Shown here: piece after piece, positions 27,355 to 36,462 of the stretch
Layout: each line of letters starts with the position of its first letter
How positions within the stretch are numbered: position 1 is the stretch's first letter
Assembly: GCF_024834075.1 (NCBI RefSeq)
Contig: NZ_JANUXR010000004.1
Span: 1 to 64,000 of the forward strand
Direction of reading: 5' to 3'
Length of the DNA: 64,000 nucleotides
DNA from: Corynebacterium sp. HS2168-gen11
GTDB taxonomy: Bacteria > Actinomycetota > Actinomycetes > Mycobacteriales > Mycobacteriaceae
The notes under the pieces: generated by a model
Database searches by the model: none
What the model saw: the letters and a program-made list of their open reading frames with translations, nothing else
What the model was told of the DNA's origin: nothing
Program-made: the position numbers and the translations under genes

Positions 27355-28533
27355 GTGTCAGACATACTCCGAGTCGGGGATCACCACCCACGAGTTGCTA
27401 CAGTGCGTGAAACACTCGCACGCCTTGGCTTTTTACCAGAACTAGAACACAAGTATTCTTTCGATCCGCAAGCCGACGACACTGCAGAATTTTTCGACGC
27501 TCACTTGGAAAACGCCCTAAAGGCTTTTCAACAATCTCGTCGCGTGATTGCAAGTGGTGAAATCTCCGACACCACCATGCATATCCTGCGTGAAGCCTCC
27601 TATCATCTAGGAGCACGTGTTTTAAGCTATCAAGCCAATAATGAAATGGTTGGCGATGATGTCTACCAACTCCAAAAACAATTACAAGAACTCGGATTCT
27701 ATCCTGATAGAGTCGATGGCCATTTTGGTATTCGCACGCATGAAGCCTTGCGAAATTATCAGCTGAATTATGGCCTTGAAATTGATGGTATTTGCGGACC
27801 AACCACCATTCACGCATTAAGCCTGCTTGGGCGCCGTATTACTGGTGGTTCACCAGGTCAGCTCCATGAACGTGAACGTGTACGCGCAGCAGGTCCTCAA
27901 CTCGCTGGCAAACGTATAGTCATCGACCCAGCAATTAGTACCGGCGGCCAGGGGATGACCGTAAAGGGCATCTATGGTGAAATTACCGAAGAAGAACTGC
28001 TCTGGGATCTTGCCACCCGTATTGAAGGTCGTATGATTGCTGCTGGAATGGAAACGATTATTTCCCATCCAAAGCACCGCAATCTATCGGTGAAAGAACG
28101 CGCCGATATTGCGAACTCCTTTGGTGCTGATCTGATGATTTGTTTACAAGCGGATCGATACCATAACGATAAAGCCTCAGGTGTGGCCACGTTTTATTTC
28201 GGTTCCGAGAATGGTAATTATTCCATGATCGGAGAACTCCTCTCTGGTTTTATTCAACGAGAAATTGTGGCACGCACCCAACTTATCAATTGCCGCAATC
28301 ATGCTCGCATCTGGGACTTACTCCGCATTACGAATATGCCATGTGTCGAGGTCGTCACTGGTTATCTCACCAATCCTCATGATGTACGAATTCTGACGAA
28401 TCCAGCCAAGCGCGATGCAATTGCAGAAGCCATTGTTGTTGCCGTCAAACGGCTCTACCTCCTTGATCAAGACGACCAGCCAACTGGTACCTACAAGTTC
28501 TCAGAACTCGTGAAAGAAGAACTGCTGAACTAG
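27355..28533 (+). CDS. cwlM: CwlM-like peptidoglycan amidase homologue, probably catalytically inactive
   Basis: 392 residues: two peptidoglycan-binding repeats (about 5-80 and 98-158) and an amidase_3 domain (about 186-375). In active zinc amidases the first ligand lies in DPGHG and the third in a (S/L)-x-H-A-(N/D) motif. Here these read DPAIS (191-195) and LQADRY (264-269), so two zinc histidines are absent. The Glu of the C-terminal VEVVTGYLTN is kept. Position after trxA and the lost ligands match mycobacterial CwlM (Rv3915), a cytoplasmic regulator of MurA phosphorylated by PknB. No signal peptide is visible, which fits. GTG start. Confidence 0.88.
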   Translation: MSDILRVGDHHPRVATVRETLARLGFLPELEHKYSFDPQADDTAEFFDAHLENALKAFQQSRRVIASGEISDTTMHILREASYHLGARVLSYQANNEMVGDDVYQLQKQLQELGFYPDRVDGHFGIRTHEALRNYQLNYGLEIDGICGPTTIHALSLLGRRITGGSPGQLHERERVRAAGPQLAGKRIVIDPAISTGGQGMTVKGIYGEITEEELLWDLATRIEGRMIAAGMETIISHPKHRNLSVKERADIANSFGADLMICLQADRYHNDKASGVATFYFGSENGNYSMIGELLSGFIQREIVARTQLINCRNHARIWDLLRITNMPCVEVVTGYLTNPHDVRILTNPAKRDAIAEAIVVAVKRLYLLDQDDQPTGTYKFSELVKEELLN

Positions 28534-28963
28534 CAAGCATGTAGCCAGTGACGCGCGAGTCTATCACGACTAAATCTGCGCAGGAGTGTGCCGCCTTTTC
28601 ATAATCACCATGTGTGGCTCTATTGTTGTACCAAAAGATCCCAGCTGCAATTAGCAACACTGACGGAAACAAGCTAGGCGGCGTTGTTGCGGCGTGCAGT
28701 TTCTACGGACGCCAGCGCTACTTCCCGTTGCTAGCGAGGCTTGCCCTGCCCTTCACCGCAGCCCTTGCATGCTAGCGACGTTGTCACCGTTTCTCGTGAC
28801 CACCTTCATTGCTCACGCGCGGCGTTGTATCTCACAAAGACCGAACACACGATCCTGTATACGCTGCTCTAAGCGCCTACAACCGCTGTTGCCTTCATAT
28901 GTGACTTGTGATGTTGCAAGAGCCATACCCACCCCCGTGCATGGCTCTCACGATAGCTGATGA
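28534..28963. other. Gene-free interval between cwlM and parB
   Basis: 430 bases between convergent genes without a credible coding region. An inverted repeat AGAGCCAT / ATGGCTCT (28919-28948) lies 16 bases after the parB stop codon and may end parB transcription, although no T-run follows. Confidence 0.45.
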
Positions 28964-29986
28964 TTACTCTTGTGAGTGTGCCAGCAACGCGTAGATACGC
29001 TCGAAATCTTCTTGACCACCGAATTCCACGATGATCTTACCCTTGCGCTTACCAACCGAAACAGAAACCTTGGTTTCGAGATTATCGGCCAGGCTTTCTG
29101 CCGCACGGCTAAAGAACTCTGGCGTGACTTGCTTCGTGCGAGTCCGCTTTTCCACCTTTTCGCCACGATTGAACAACGTCACTGCTTCTTCGGTGGCACG
29201 TACTGACATGCTTTCAGCCACAACGCGATCAGCTAATTGCTCTTGAGCGGCTTTACCGGCTTTTAAGCCTAATAATGCGCGGGCATGACCTGCGGTTAAG
29301 ACACCAGCAGCAATTTTGCGTTGCACTGAAATTGGCAATTGCAGCAAGCGCAGCATATTGGTGATCACTGGCCGTGAACGTCCTAAACGATCAGCCAATT
29401 CATGTTGTGTGACATTAAATTCTGCCAAGAGTTGTTCATAGGCAGCAGCTTCTTCCAATGGATTTAATTGCACACGATGAATATTTTCCAGCAGCGCGTC
29501 GCGCAGCATATTTTCATCATCTGTATTGCGCACAATTGCAGGAATTGCGGTTAAGCCAGCTTTTGATGATGCACGCCACCGGCGTTCACCCATAATGATT
29601 TCATAGCGATCATCACCAGTTGGGCGCACGATAATTGGCTGTAACAAACCGAATTCACGAATGGAGTGCACTAATTCCGAGAGCTCTTCGTCGTCAAAGG
29701 CTTTGCGCGGATTCTTTGAGTTTGGAATCAGTAAACCAATTGGGATTTCTTGATAGCTCGCACCAAAATCGGAATGGTCAGTATTCTCATGAGTTGCAGT
29801 CATGTGCTGAGCCAAGATCGGGTTGATCTTCGCGCCACTGGCATCGCGTGGTGCCGACTGTGGGGTAGGGGAGTCACCAAACACAATATCTGCCGCACCT
29901 GCGCCAATGCGAGTCGTTGGTGTGGAAGTAATCAGGGATGCTAACCCACGACCAAGGCCGCCTTTGCGATTTTCCTGCGAAGCCAT
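28964..29986 (-). CDS. parB: Chromosome partitioning protein ParB
   Basis: 340 residues. ParB/Spo0J N-terminal CTP-binding fold with IPNSKNPRKAF, GERRWRAS and LLENIHRVQLNPLEEA; central helix-turn-helix (TQHELADRLGRSRPVITNMLRLL); C-terminal dimerisation segment (GKIIVEFGGQEDFERIYALL). Binds the parS sites in this window, spreads as a CTP clamp and loads SMC; with ParA it segregates origins. Expressed after parA with a 62-base gap. Confidence 0.96.
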   Translation of the reverse strand: MASQENRKGGLGRGLASLITSTPTTRIGAGAADIVFGDSPTPQSAPRDASGAKINPILAQHMTATHENTDHSDFGASYQEIPIGLLIPNSKNPRKAFDDEELSELVHSIREFGLLQPIIVRPTGDDRYEIIMGERRWRASSKAGLTAIPAIVRNTDDENMLRDALLENIHRVQLNPLEEAAAYEQLLAEFNVTQHELADRLGRSRPVITNMLRLLQLPISVQRKIAAGVLTAGHARALLGLKAGKAAQEQLADRVVAESMSVRATEEAVTLFNRGEKVEKRTRTKQVTPEFFSRAAESLADNLETKVSVSVGKRKGKIIVEFGGQEDFERIYALLAHSQE

Positions 29987-30048
29987 ATCACGAGATCCTT
30001 AACAAACTAAAGTGTACGAAAGTGAACAAATACCTCAACAACGCATCT

Positions 30049-30990
30049 TTACGATGATTGCGGTGGCTGTGGCGCGTGGCCAATCGGGGAAGATTCGTCA
30101 GTTGGAAGATAATCGCCACGCGTTGCCAATTCACGCGCAGCGTCCAAATATGCGAAGGATCCGCGTGAACCTGGATCATATTGCAGCACGGTTTGTGAAT
30201 ATCCTGGTGCTTCCGAAATTTTCACAGAACGTGGAATCTTCGTGCGCATCACGACATCACCGAAATGTTCACGCACTTCTACAGTGACTTGCTCGGCAAG
30301 TTTGGTGCGCGCATCGTACATCGTTAATAAGATCGCGGAAATGTGCAAACGTGGATTCAGGTGCTGGCGAATCATGGTGATGTTATTTAACAACTGTCCC
30401 ACGCCTTCCAGTGCGTAATATTCACACTGAATTGGAATCAACACCTCATCAACCGCTGTCATGGCGTTAATGGTGAGCAATCCCAGCGATGGCGGGCAAT
30501 CGATAAAGATATAGTCGAAGCCGGCATCTTGAATAAATGGCGATTGCAACGCATCCAAAAGGCGATATTCGCGACGCACCAACGACACCAGTTCAATCTC
30601 GGCACCGGCAAGATCGATAGTTGCTGGAATACAAAACAGATGTTCACTGGCGGTTGATTGCTGAATCGCCTGCTCGGCTGTGCAGGTACCGATCAACATC
30701 TCATAGCTCGATGGGGTACCAGCGCGATGTTCGACACCAAGTGCGGTAGACGCATTGCCTTGTGGATCAAGATCGATTACCAATACTTTTAGCCCACTTA
30801 ATGCCAAACCTGCAGCTAAATTGACCGACGACGTGGTTTTACCAACGCCACCTTTTTGGTTCGAAATCGTAATCTTACGCGTAGCTGCTGGACGTGGCAG
30901 TGAAAGTGCATTTGGGGTCAGCACTTTGGCAGCAAGCCGTGCAGCTGCTGCAATAGGGGTATCATCCCAATATGTTTCTTCCATGACCAC
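30049..30990 (-). CDS. parA: Chromosome partitioning ATPase ParA
   Basis: 313 residues. Deviant Walker A KGGVGKTTSSVN, Walker A' LDPQGN, Walker B FIDCPPSLGLLTINA. Nucleoid-bound ATPase that moves ParB-parS complexes. N-terminal about 45 residues precede the ATPase fold, as in other corynebacteria. GTG 30990 has GAAGG 6 bases upstream; ATG 30984, two codons later, is an alternative. Confidence 0.96.
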   Translation of the reverse strand: MVMEETYWDDTPIAAAARLAAKVLTPNALSLPRPAATRKITISNQKGGVGKTTSSVNLAAGLALSGLKVLVIDLDPQGNASTALGVEHRAGTPSSYEMLIGTCTAEQAIQQSTASEHLFCIPATIDLAGAEIELVSLVRREYRLLDALQSPFIQDAGFDYIFIDCPPSLGLLTINAMTAVDEVLIPIQCEYYALEGVGQLLNNITMIRQHLNPRLHISAILLTMYDARTKLAEQVTVEVREHFGDVVMRTKIPRSVKISEAPGYSQTVLQYDPGSRGSFAYLDAARELATRGDYLPTDESSPIGHAPQPPQSS

Positions 30991-31098
30991 CGTTTACCTT
31001 CGCCTTGTCCTTCCAGGGTTCACAACACATACGCTATCGACAACTCTAGTGGGTTCCCGCGCGCTTAGCCACACATTCGCAACTGCGCAGGCTGCCAC

Positions 31099-31725
31099 CT
31101 ATTGTAACTTTGCAATCGAAATCAAAGTGGTAGGTTGCACAAGCACCTCGCCAACTGTGAATACCTTTGGATTCCCACCGCCGGCGCGTCGAATAAGCTG
31201 CGCATCGCGCTCAATTTCCTCATGGACCGAGGAACCCTTCATAGCAATCATATGACCACCTGAACGCACCAAAGGCAGCGACCAGGTTGCTAATTTCCCA
31301 AGCGGTGCAACCGCACGCGAAGTCACAATATCAACCGTGCCAACAACTTTCCGCACGGCTTTTTCCTCCGCACGCCCGCGAATGACCTCCACATGGCTCA
31401 GCTCAAGCTTATCGACGACTTCTTGCAAAAACACCGATCGTTTTAGCAATGGCTCGATCAAGAAAATCTTGAGATCAGGACGCGCAAGCGCTAAAGGAAT
31501 ACCTGGTAAACCTGCCCCTGAACCAATATCAGCAACCGTGGCATCAGCTGGCATGGCTTCACCAATGACAGCACAGTTGAGGATGTGGCGATCCCAAAGT
31601 CGTGGGACCTCACGTGGACCGATAAAGCCGCGCACCGTACCGTCGGTGGCAAGCAACTCATGGTAGGTGAGTGCTTTGGAAAAGTTATTGCCGAAGATGT
31701 CTTCTGCAATTGCTGGGTGAGTCAC
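31099..31725 (-). CDS. rsmG: 16S rRNA (guanine-527-N7)-methyltransferase
   Basis: 208 residues. SAM-binding VADIGSGAGLPGIPLA, REVPRLWDRHILN and TSRAVAPLGKLATWSLPLV are typical of RsmG/GidB. Modifies 16S rRNA in the decoding centre region. GTG 31725 (VTHPAIAEDIFG) follows AAAAGGAG by 10 bases; the extension to 31791 has no support. First gene of the rsmG-parA-parB block on this strand. Confidence 0.93.
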   Translation of the reverse strand: MTHPAIAEDIFGNNFSKALTYHELLATDGTVRGFIGPREVPRLWDRHILNCAVIGEAMPADATVADIGSGAGLPGIPLALARPDLKIFLIEPLLKRSVFLQEVVDKLELSHVEVIRGRAEEKAVRKVVGTVDIVTSRAVAPLGKLATWSLPLVRSGGHMIAMKGSSVHEEIERDAQLIRRAGGGNPKVFTVGEVLVQPTTLISIAKLQ

Positions 31726-31970
31726 GAAACTGCTACTCCTTTTGGCACGGTTGGAACTGTAACCATTAACCTTACACGTCTGGTTTAACATCGCGGAAGG
31801 ATAGGTATTTGCGCATGTCAGCGATGGTCTGGTGGGATCCTAAGAAATGCAGGTGATCGTGATTGCATGCATGCCGCATCTCAGCGCAGCGTCAACAGTA
31901 GCAAGGCTGATAGTTGCTGTACTCGGCCGGCGTTAGAGCGTCGTCAAGCAACTGAGCCTATATACGGAAA

Positions 31971-31996
31971 AACCGCCACCAAATGGTGACGGTTTC
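31971..31996 (-). terminator. Terminator after yidC, overlapping a parS site
   Basis: Stem AAACCGCCACCA / TGGTGACGGTTT (one mismatch, tiny loop). Read on the minus strand it ends in GGCGGTTTTTCC, a typical intrinsic terminator 17 bases after the yidC stop. Its right arm shares GGTTT with the parS at 31991. Confidence 0.75.
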
Positions 31997-32006
31997 ACGT
32001 GAAACA
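31991..32006. other. parS site next to oriC
   Basis: GGTTTCACGTGAAACA, 15 of 16 matches to the consensus. Closest of the sites to oriC (about 2.3 kb), just downstream of yidC. Confidence 0.92.
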
Positions 32007-32012
32007 TTGTGA

Positions 32013-32957
32013 TTATTTCTTATTGCGATTTGGCTTCTGTCCAGGACGTGGGGCAGAGGCGCGCTTTGCGGCCTTCTTTGCTGCGATTTCAGCTTCTTCT
32101 TCGGCATCCATCGTTGTGAAAATATAACGCTGCTGGAAGAAGGTCCAGACGTTGTTCGAAACCATGTATGCCAGGAGACCGATATGCCAGAACACACCAG
32201 TTAAGATGATGGTCAGTGGGAAGACCCAGAGCATCATGCGGTTCATCATGTCCATCTGAGACTGCATCTGCGCACTACCGCTGGCCTTTTGACGACCCGA
32301 CGCGATACGTGCTTGTGTACGATTCACGCTCATACGCGCGTTCAGGTGAATAGCGAATGCGATGATCACAATCATTGGTGCAGCTACATACGCAATGTTG
32401 ATCCAGTTGAAATTCACCGGCTGGAATGCCTGGTACATATCGTCTGGCATCCAGATATATGCTGAAAGTGGCACACCGAAAATACGCGCGTCCAAGAATG
32501 ACTGCACATCAGCTGCCGAGAAGATATAGTTCGGCGTATTGCGGTTCAGTTCAATAGACAGACCAAGCTGGCCAGCACCAGTACCAGTACGGTTAAATGA
32601 GCGCAGCACATGGAACAAGCCTAAGAACACTGGCATTTGTACCAGGATTGGCAAGCAGCCAGCGATAGGATTGACACCCATCTCTTTTTGCAGCTTGCGC
32701 GATTCTTCCATCATCTTCTGCTGGTCATTTTTGTACTTCGTACGAATTTCCTGCATCAATGGCTGCAACTCTTGCATCTTGCGCATCGAACGCATCTGTT
32801 TCAGCGTAGGTCGCACAAGGAACACACGAATAGTAACGGTCAGGAGGATGATCGCTAAGACCCATGAAATGCCAGAATCTGGGTTGAACACAAGGCTTGC
32901 TGCCTTATGCCAAAACCACAGAATGGCGGAAATGGGCCAATACACAAAATTAAGCAC
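32013..32957 (-). CDS. yidC: Membrane protein insertase YidC (Oxa1 family)
   Basis: 314 residues. Short N-terminal helix, cytoplasmic hairpin RPTLKQMRSMRKMQELQPLMQEIRTKYKNDQQKMMEE, then the conserved NPIAGCLPILVQMPVFLGLFHVLR and three more helices, ending in a basic tail (PRPGQKPNRNKK). It lacks the large periplasmic domain of Gram-negative YidC. Inserts membrane proteins with or without SecYEG. GTG start with GGAG about 12 bases upstream. Confidence 0.94.
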   Translation of the reverse strand: MLNFVYWPISAILWFWHKAASLVFNPDSGISWVLAIILLTVTIRVFLVRPTLKQMRSMRKMQELQPLMQEIRTKYKNDQQKMMEESRKLQKEMGVNPIAGCLPILVQMPVFLGLFHVLRSFNRTGTGAGQLGLSIELNRNTPNYIFSAADVQSFLDARIFGVPLSAYIWMPDDMYQAFQPVNFNWINIAYVAAPMIVIIAFAIHLNARMSVNRTQARIASGRQKASGSAQMQSQMDMMNRMMLWVFPLTIILTGVFWHIGLLAYMVSNNVWTFFQQRYIFTTMDAEEEAEIAAKKAAKRASAPRPGQKPNRNKK

Positions 32958-33077
32958 GGTGAGTCGAGACTCCTCAAAGGGGTTGGTAATGAAATAAATG
33001 CAAACAGGAAAAGATAGCAGTTATGCCACAATCTCACCCTGCGTTGATCCACGTATCAAAGCAATTCTACAGGTTTT

Positions 33078-33332
33078 TTAGGGCACATCCTTGATTGGTG
33101 GAACCAAACTTGGCCGATTGATCACCGGATCATATCCGCCTGGATGCCACGGGCCGCATTTTGCGAGCCGCACAAGTGTCATCATAGTCCCACGTAGTGC
33201 ACCATATTCTTCCAGCGCACGCAATGAATATGCGCTACAACTTGGCTCAAATCGACAACTTGCGCCACTTTTCAAGCCAGACAGATGCTCTTGATAAAAC
33301 ACCACCGCACGTATCAACAATCGCCGCAGCAT
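33078..33332 (-). CDS. yidD: Membrane protein insertion efficiency factor YidD
   Basis: 84 residues with the family pattern YQEHLSGLKSGASCRFEPSCSAYSLRALEEYG and CGPWHPGGYDPV. Small amphipathic protein that helps YidC-dependent insertion. Overlaps rnpA by 19 bases, the usual arrangement. Confidence 0.94.
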   Translation of the reverse strand: MLRRLLIRAVVFYQEHLSGLKSGASCRFEPSCSAYSLRALEEYGALRGTMMTLVRLAKCGPWHPGGYDPVINRPSLVPPIKDVP

Positions 33333-33709
33333 TCCACAGCCTTTCGACGACGCTTGTGGTGGATTTTTTCCAGTGCTCGCTGAATATCGTGCTGCAATTG
33401 GTCAGTTGAGGCAGTTGCAGCAGGTGGCAACGCCCGTATCACTACCAAGTCATTATCAGCGAGTGTTGGTATTTCAGCCGCCATAATATGACGCAGTTTC
33501 CGACTCACAGCATGACGAGTCACTGCATTCCCAATGGCTTTCGAGACAACCAGACCAATTTTTGGTGGTCGGCTCAGTACTGGATCGGCAACACTTGCGC
33601 CAGCATCCTGTACATACACAACGACGGTGCCTCCACCAGCACGAATACCTTTCCGAATGGTGAATTTGAATTCTTCGGAATTGGTAATTTTATGCTGAGA
33701 TGGAAGCAC
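33314..33709 (-). CDS. rnpA: Ribonuclease P protein component
   Basis: 131 residues, starts MLPSQHKITNSEEFKFTIRKG (GTG start). The RNR-like signature reads KAIGNAVTRHAVSRKLRHIM, slightly altered from the usual GNAVxRNxxKRRLR. Matures tRNA 5' ends with the RNase P RNA. Follows rpmH as in nearly all bacteria. Confidence 0.93.
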   Translation of the reverse strand: MLPSQHKITNSEEFKFTIRKGIRAGGGTVVVYVQDAGASVADPVLSRPPKIGLVVSKAIGNAVTRHAVSRKLRHIMAAEIPTLADNDLVVIRALPPAATASTDQLQHDIQRALEKIHHKRRRKAVECCGDC

Positions 33710-33749
33710 CGTCGTGAATAAAAAATGCTATGTGAAAAGCATCACGCAA

Positions 33750-33893
33750 TTAAGCGGTGAGCTTTGCACGACCCTTACGACGACGTGCAGCTACGATAGC
33801 GCGGCCTGCACGAGTGCGCATACGGATACGGAAGCCGTGCTTCTTAGCGCGACGACGGTTGTTCGGTTGGAACGTCCGCTTACCCTTGGTCAC
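33750..33893 (-). CDS. rpmH: 50S ribosomal protein L34
   Basis: 47 residues, highly basic. [20 protein letters not shown] and [19 protein letters not shown] are diagnostic. GTG 33893 follows AGGAGTG; the longer frame to 33947 has an unrelated N-terminus. Divergent from dnaA across the origin. Confidence 0.96.
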   Translation of the reverse strand: MTKGKRTFQPNNRRRAKKHGFRIRMRTRAGRAIVAARRRKGRAKLTA

Positions 33894-34290
33894 GGTGAAC
33901 ACTCCTAATAAGTTGGACAAAAGACGATCAATAAGAAGATGCTTCACGTAGGTATGCGATGCATACTGTCAAGTACTCTTACAGCGATCATCCTTGAAAA
34001 GTTGGATGATGGAAATTGAAAAGCACATATCTGCATCTGTTTGCTTCACGCTTACGAAGTAATCACATACAGAAAGATCATTCTGCTCTTGGAGCAGGTG
34101 TTCGCTTTCCAAAAGCACAGGAGATGTGGGATTGAGTAATGAAATACAATGCCTACAAAATCACTGTGACAGACTTGTATAGACTACGCGACAACAGAGG
34201 TTAGAAACAAATCGACACGCCGTTACCCCCATTGCACCCCGTAATGACAAATTTGTAATTTCAAAGGCGGTATTAGCGGCCAAAATAGAC

Positions 34291-34623
34291 TTATCCACAG
34301 GTGAGGCAACTGTTCAAGTCGTGTCAGATTTGGAGTTTCTTCACATCTATGAACTACAAGCTCAATGCCACTGCAAGACAGTTAGACACTGATGCTAAAC
34401 ACAGGTAAAAATAAAGGCTGTACAAACAGATATACACAACCGTGGTTTTCACATCCTGTGGATAACTTTCAACTTTTACTTGAAGGTTCACCATTTTGTG
34501 TGAAATTTATCGCGTTTGACATGCGGAAATACAAAAGGAAAAGTTATCAACAGGTATTGTGGAAAACTGTTGATAACCGAAACTCCTAAAGTTTTTCACA
34601 AGGTTATCCACAACTGTGGATAA
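34291..34623. other. oriC, left DnaA-box cluster (rpmH-dnaA interval)
   Basis: Exact DnaA boxes TTATCCACA at 34291-34299, 34457-34465 (minus), 34604-34612 and 34615-34623 (minus). One-mismatch boxes TTATCAACA lie at 34544-34552 and 34568-34576 (minus). Two boxes face each other with a 2-base gap at 34604-34623. The 916-base rpmH-dnaA interval has no other gene and also holds the divergent rpmH and dnaA promoters, so DnaA binding could autoregulate dnaA. Confidence 0.85.
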
Positions 34624-34809
34624 CTTCATGAATCGCAGGTCAACGCAACTTAAGTTGTGGAAAATCTGTGGAAACACTGGTGAAAACTTCACTCCACGTT
34701 GTGGAATACCATTTTGAAGTTTTCTTCGGTGAAGCAATATTTCGTTCATATGTGACTTTGCCCAAAAAAGAAACTGTGATACCAACAATTCAAGGACAAA
34801 ATATCTATC

Positions 34810-36351
34810 GTGGCTGCATCATCTCTACATACGTCTTCGTTTCCAGAGTCGTGGAGTTCCATTGTTGACGAAGTTGTGCAGTTTCGGGAACTTCCTGATC
34901 ACGGGCCTAAGTTAAGCAAATTACAACAAGCGTATCTTTCCTTGGTTCGCCCAATTGGGCTTATGGAAGGTGTCGCGATTATTTCGGTGCCGCATGAGCA
35001 TGCCAAAGAGTTCATTGAAAAAGATCTCGCGGAGCTGATTACCGATATTCTTTCCTCGCGAATGGGGCGCAGCTGCACCTTGGCGATCACGGTGCATCGA
35101 GAAGAAGAACCAGACACGCAACCGGCTCAGCAGGCAGCTGCACCAACTGTGGCCCCTGTCGCAGTGGAAACTGTTATTCCGCAGCATCAGCAACCCCATA
35201 CCTGGTCAAGCGAGCATGTTTCGAACCAGCAACCTATCGTCGAGTCGCTGCAGCAGCCAGTACAAACAGGTACGTCTCAGTTGCGGAATCGTGAAGTACC
35301 AGCACATGATCCCAATCGGGATTCCAGCTTAAATCCGCGCTATACCTTCGATACCTATGTGGTTTCTGATTCCAATAAATTGCCAACCTCGGCTGCTATT
35401 GCAGTTTCGGAAAAACCAGCGCTTGCCTATAACCCGCTATTTATCTGGGGCGATTCTGGTCTTGGGAAAACGCACCTCATGCATGCGATTGGTAATTATG
35501 CCAAGCAGCTGCATCCGAGTTTGCGAATTAAATATGTATCGTCTGAAGAATTTACCAACGATTACATCAATTCAGTTCGTGATGACCGTCAAGAGACATT
35601 CAAGCGGCGGTATCGGAACCTTGATATTTTGATGGTCGACGATATTCAGTTCTTGCAAGGTAAAGAAGGTACTCAGGAGGAGTTCTTCCATACCTTTAAT
35701 GCGCTTCAGCAAAATGGGAAGCAGATCGTTTTAAGCTCCGACCGCCCACCTAAACAGCTCACCACCTTGGAAGATCGCTTGCGTACTCGTTTCCAAGCAG
35801 GCTTAATTGCTGATATTTATCCACCAGATTTGGAAACACGTATCGCAATTTTGTCGAAAAAGGCACAGGCCGATGGCATCGAGGTTGGCAGAGATGTCTT
35901 GGAGCTGATTGCTTCGCGCTTTAATTCTTCGATTCGTGAACTCGAAGGTGCGTTTATTCGCCTTTCGGCGTTTGCGTCGCTAAATAATCAGCCCATTGAC
36001 TTAACGCTGGCAGAGATCACCTTGCGCGATATTATGCCTGATGAAGTGCGTATTGAAATCACCGCTGAGATCATTCAAGAAGTGATTGCCGACTATTTCG
36101 GTTTAACCATTGAGCAGCTGACTTCTGCAACAAAGTCACGTCCATTGGCTCATGCACGCCAGTTAGCAATGTATCTTTGCCGTGAATTAACTGAGCTCTC
36201 GCTGCCAAAAATTGGCGATAAATTCGGCGGCCGTGATCACTCCACAGTGGTCTACGCCGACCGCAAGGTACGCAAGGAAATCTCTGAGAAGCGCCAAACT
36301 TATGATGAGATCCAAAAACTCACAACCATGATCAAAAATCACGGCCGCTAA
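34810..36351 (+). CDS. dnaA: Chromosomal replication initiator DnaA
   Basis: 513 residues, four domains. Domain I to about 95, a variable linker rich in Gln/Pro/Thr (95-175), AAA+ core with Walker A GDSGLGKTHLMHAIGNY and Walker B ILMVDDIQFLQGK, and domain IV with the DNA-binding signature GGRDHSTVVYADRKV. Initiates replication at the flanking boxes. GTG 34810 is the start; a purine stretch AAGGAC lies 12 bases upstream. Confidence 0.97.
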   Translation: MAASSLHTSSFPESWSSIVDEVVQFRELPDHGPKLSKLQQAYLSLVRPIGLMEGVAIISVPHEHAKEFIEKDLAELITDILSSRMGRSCTLAITVHREEEPDTQPAQQAAAPTVAPVAVETVIPQHQQPHTWSSEHVSNQQPIVESLQQPVQTGTSQLRNREVPAHDPNRDSSLNPRYTFDTYVVSDSNKLPTSAAIAVSEKPALAYNPLFIWGDSGLGKTHLMHAIGNYAKQLHPSLRIKYVSSEEFTNDYINSVRDDRQETFKRRYRNLDILMVDDIQFLQGKEGTQEEFFHTFNALQQNGKQIVLSSDRPPKQLTTLEDRLRTRFQAGLIADIYPPDLETRIAILSKKAQADGIEVGRDVLELIASRFNSSIRELEGAFIRLSAFASLNNQPIDLTLAEITLRDIMPDEVRIEITAEIIQEVIADYFGLTIEQLTSATKSRPLAHARQLAMYLCRELTELSLPKIGDKFGGRDHSTVVYADRKVRKEISEKRQTYDEIQKLTTMIKNHGR

Positions 36352-36365
36352 TTCCCCTCCCTACT

Positions 36366-36393
36366 ACCCCCTCTTGTTGAAAGAGGGGGTTTC
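36366..36393 (+). terminator. dnaA terminator
   Basis: Perfect 10-bp stem ACCCCCTCTT / AAGAGGGGGT with a 5-base loop, then TTTCGTGTTT. 14 bases after the dnaA stop. Confidence 0.8.
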
Positions 36394-36462
36394 GTGTTTC
36401 AACAGGGTTTTTCACAGAACTGTGGAAAACATAATGAGAGGCTGACCTGCGGAAATCAAAAG

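Larger units (their letters stand above)
31726..32012. other. Interval between yidC and rsmG without a jag/khpB gene
   Basis: In mycobacteria a gene for an R3H/KH RNA-binding protein (Jag/KhpB, Rv3920c) lies between yidC and rsmG. Here the 287 bases hold only a terminator hairpin with parS (31971-32006) and no open frame with R3H features. Confidence 0.55.

Noticed and set aside
28445..28672. 75-residue minus-strand frame overlapping the end of cwlM
   Set aside because: It overlaps a conserved gene and has no ribosome binding site; the hydrophobic start is not enough.
33894..34290. CRISPR or phage signals near oriC
   Set aside because: No regular repeat-spacer pattern; the repeats seen are DnaA boxes.
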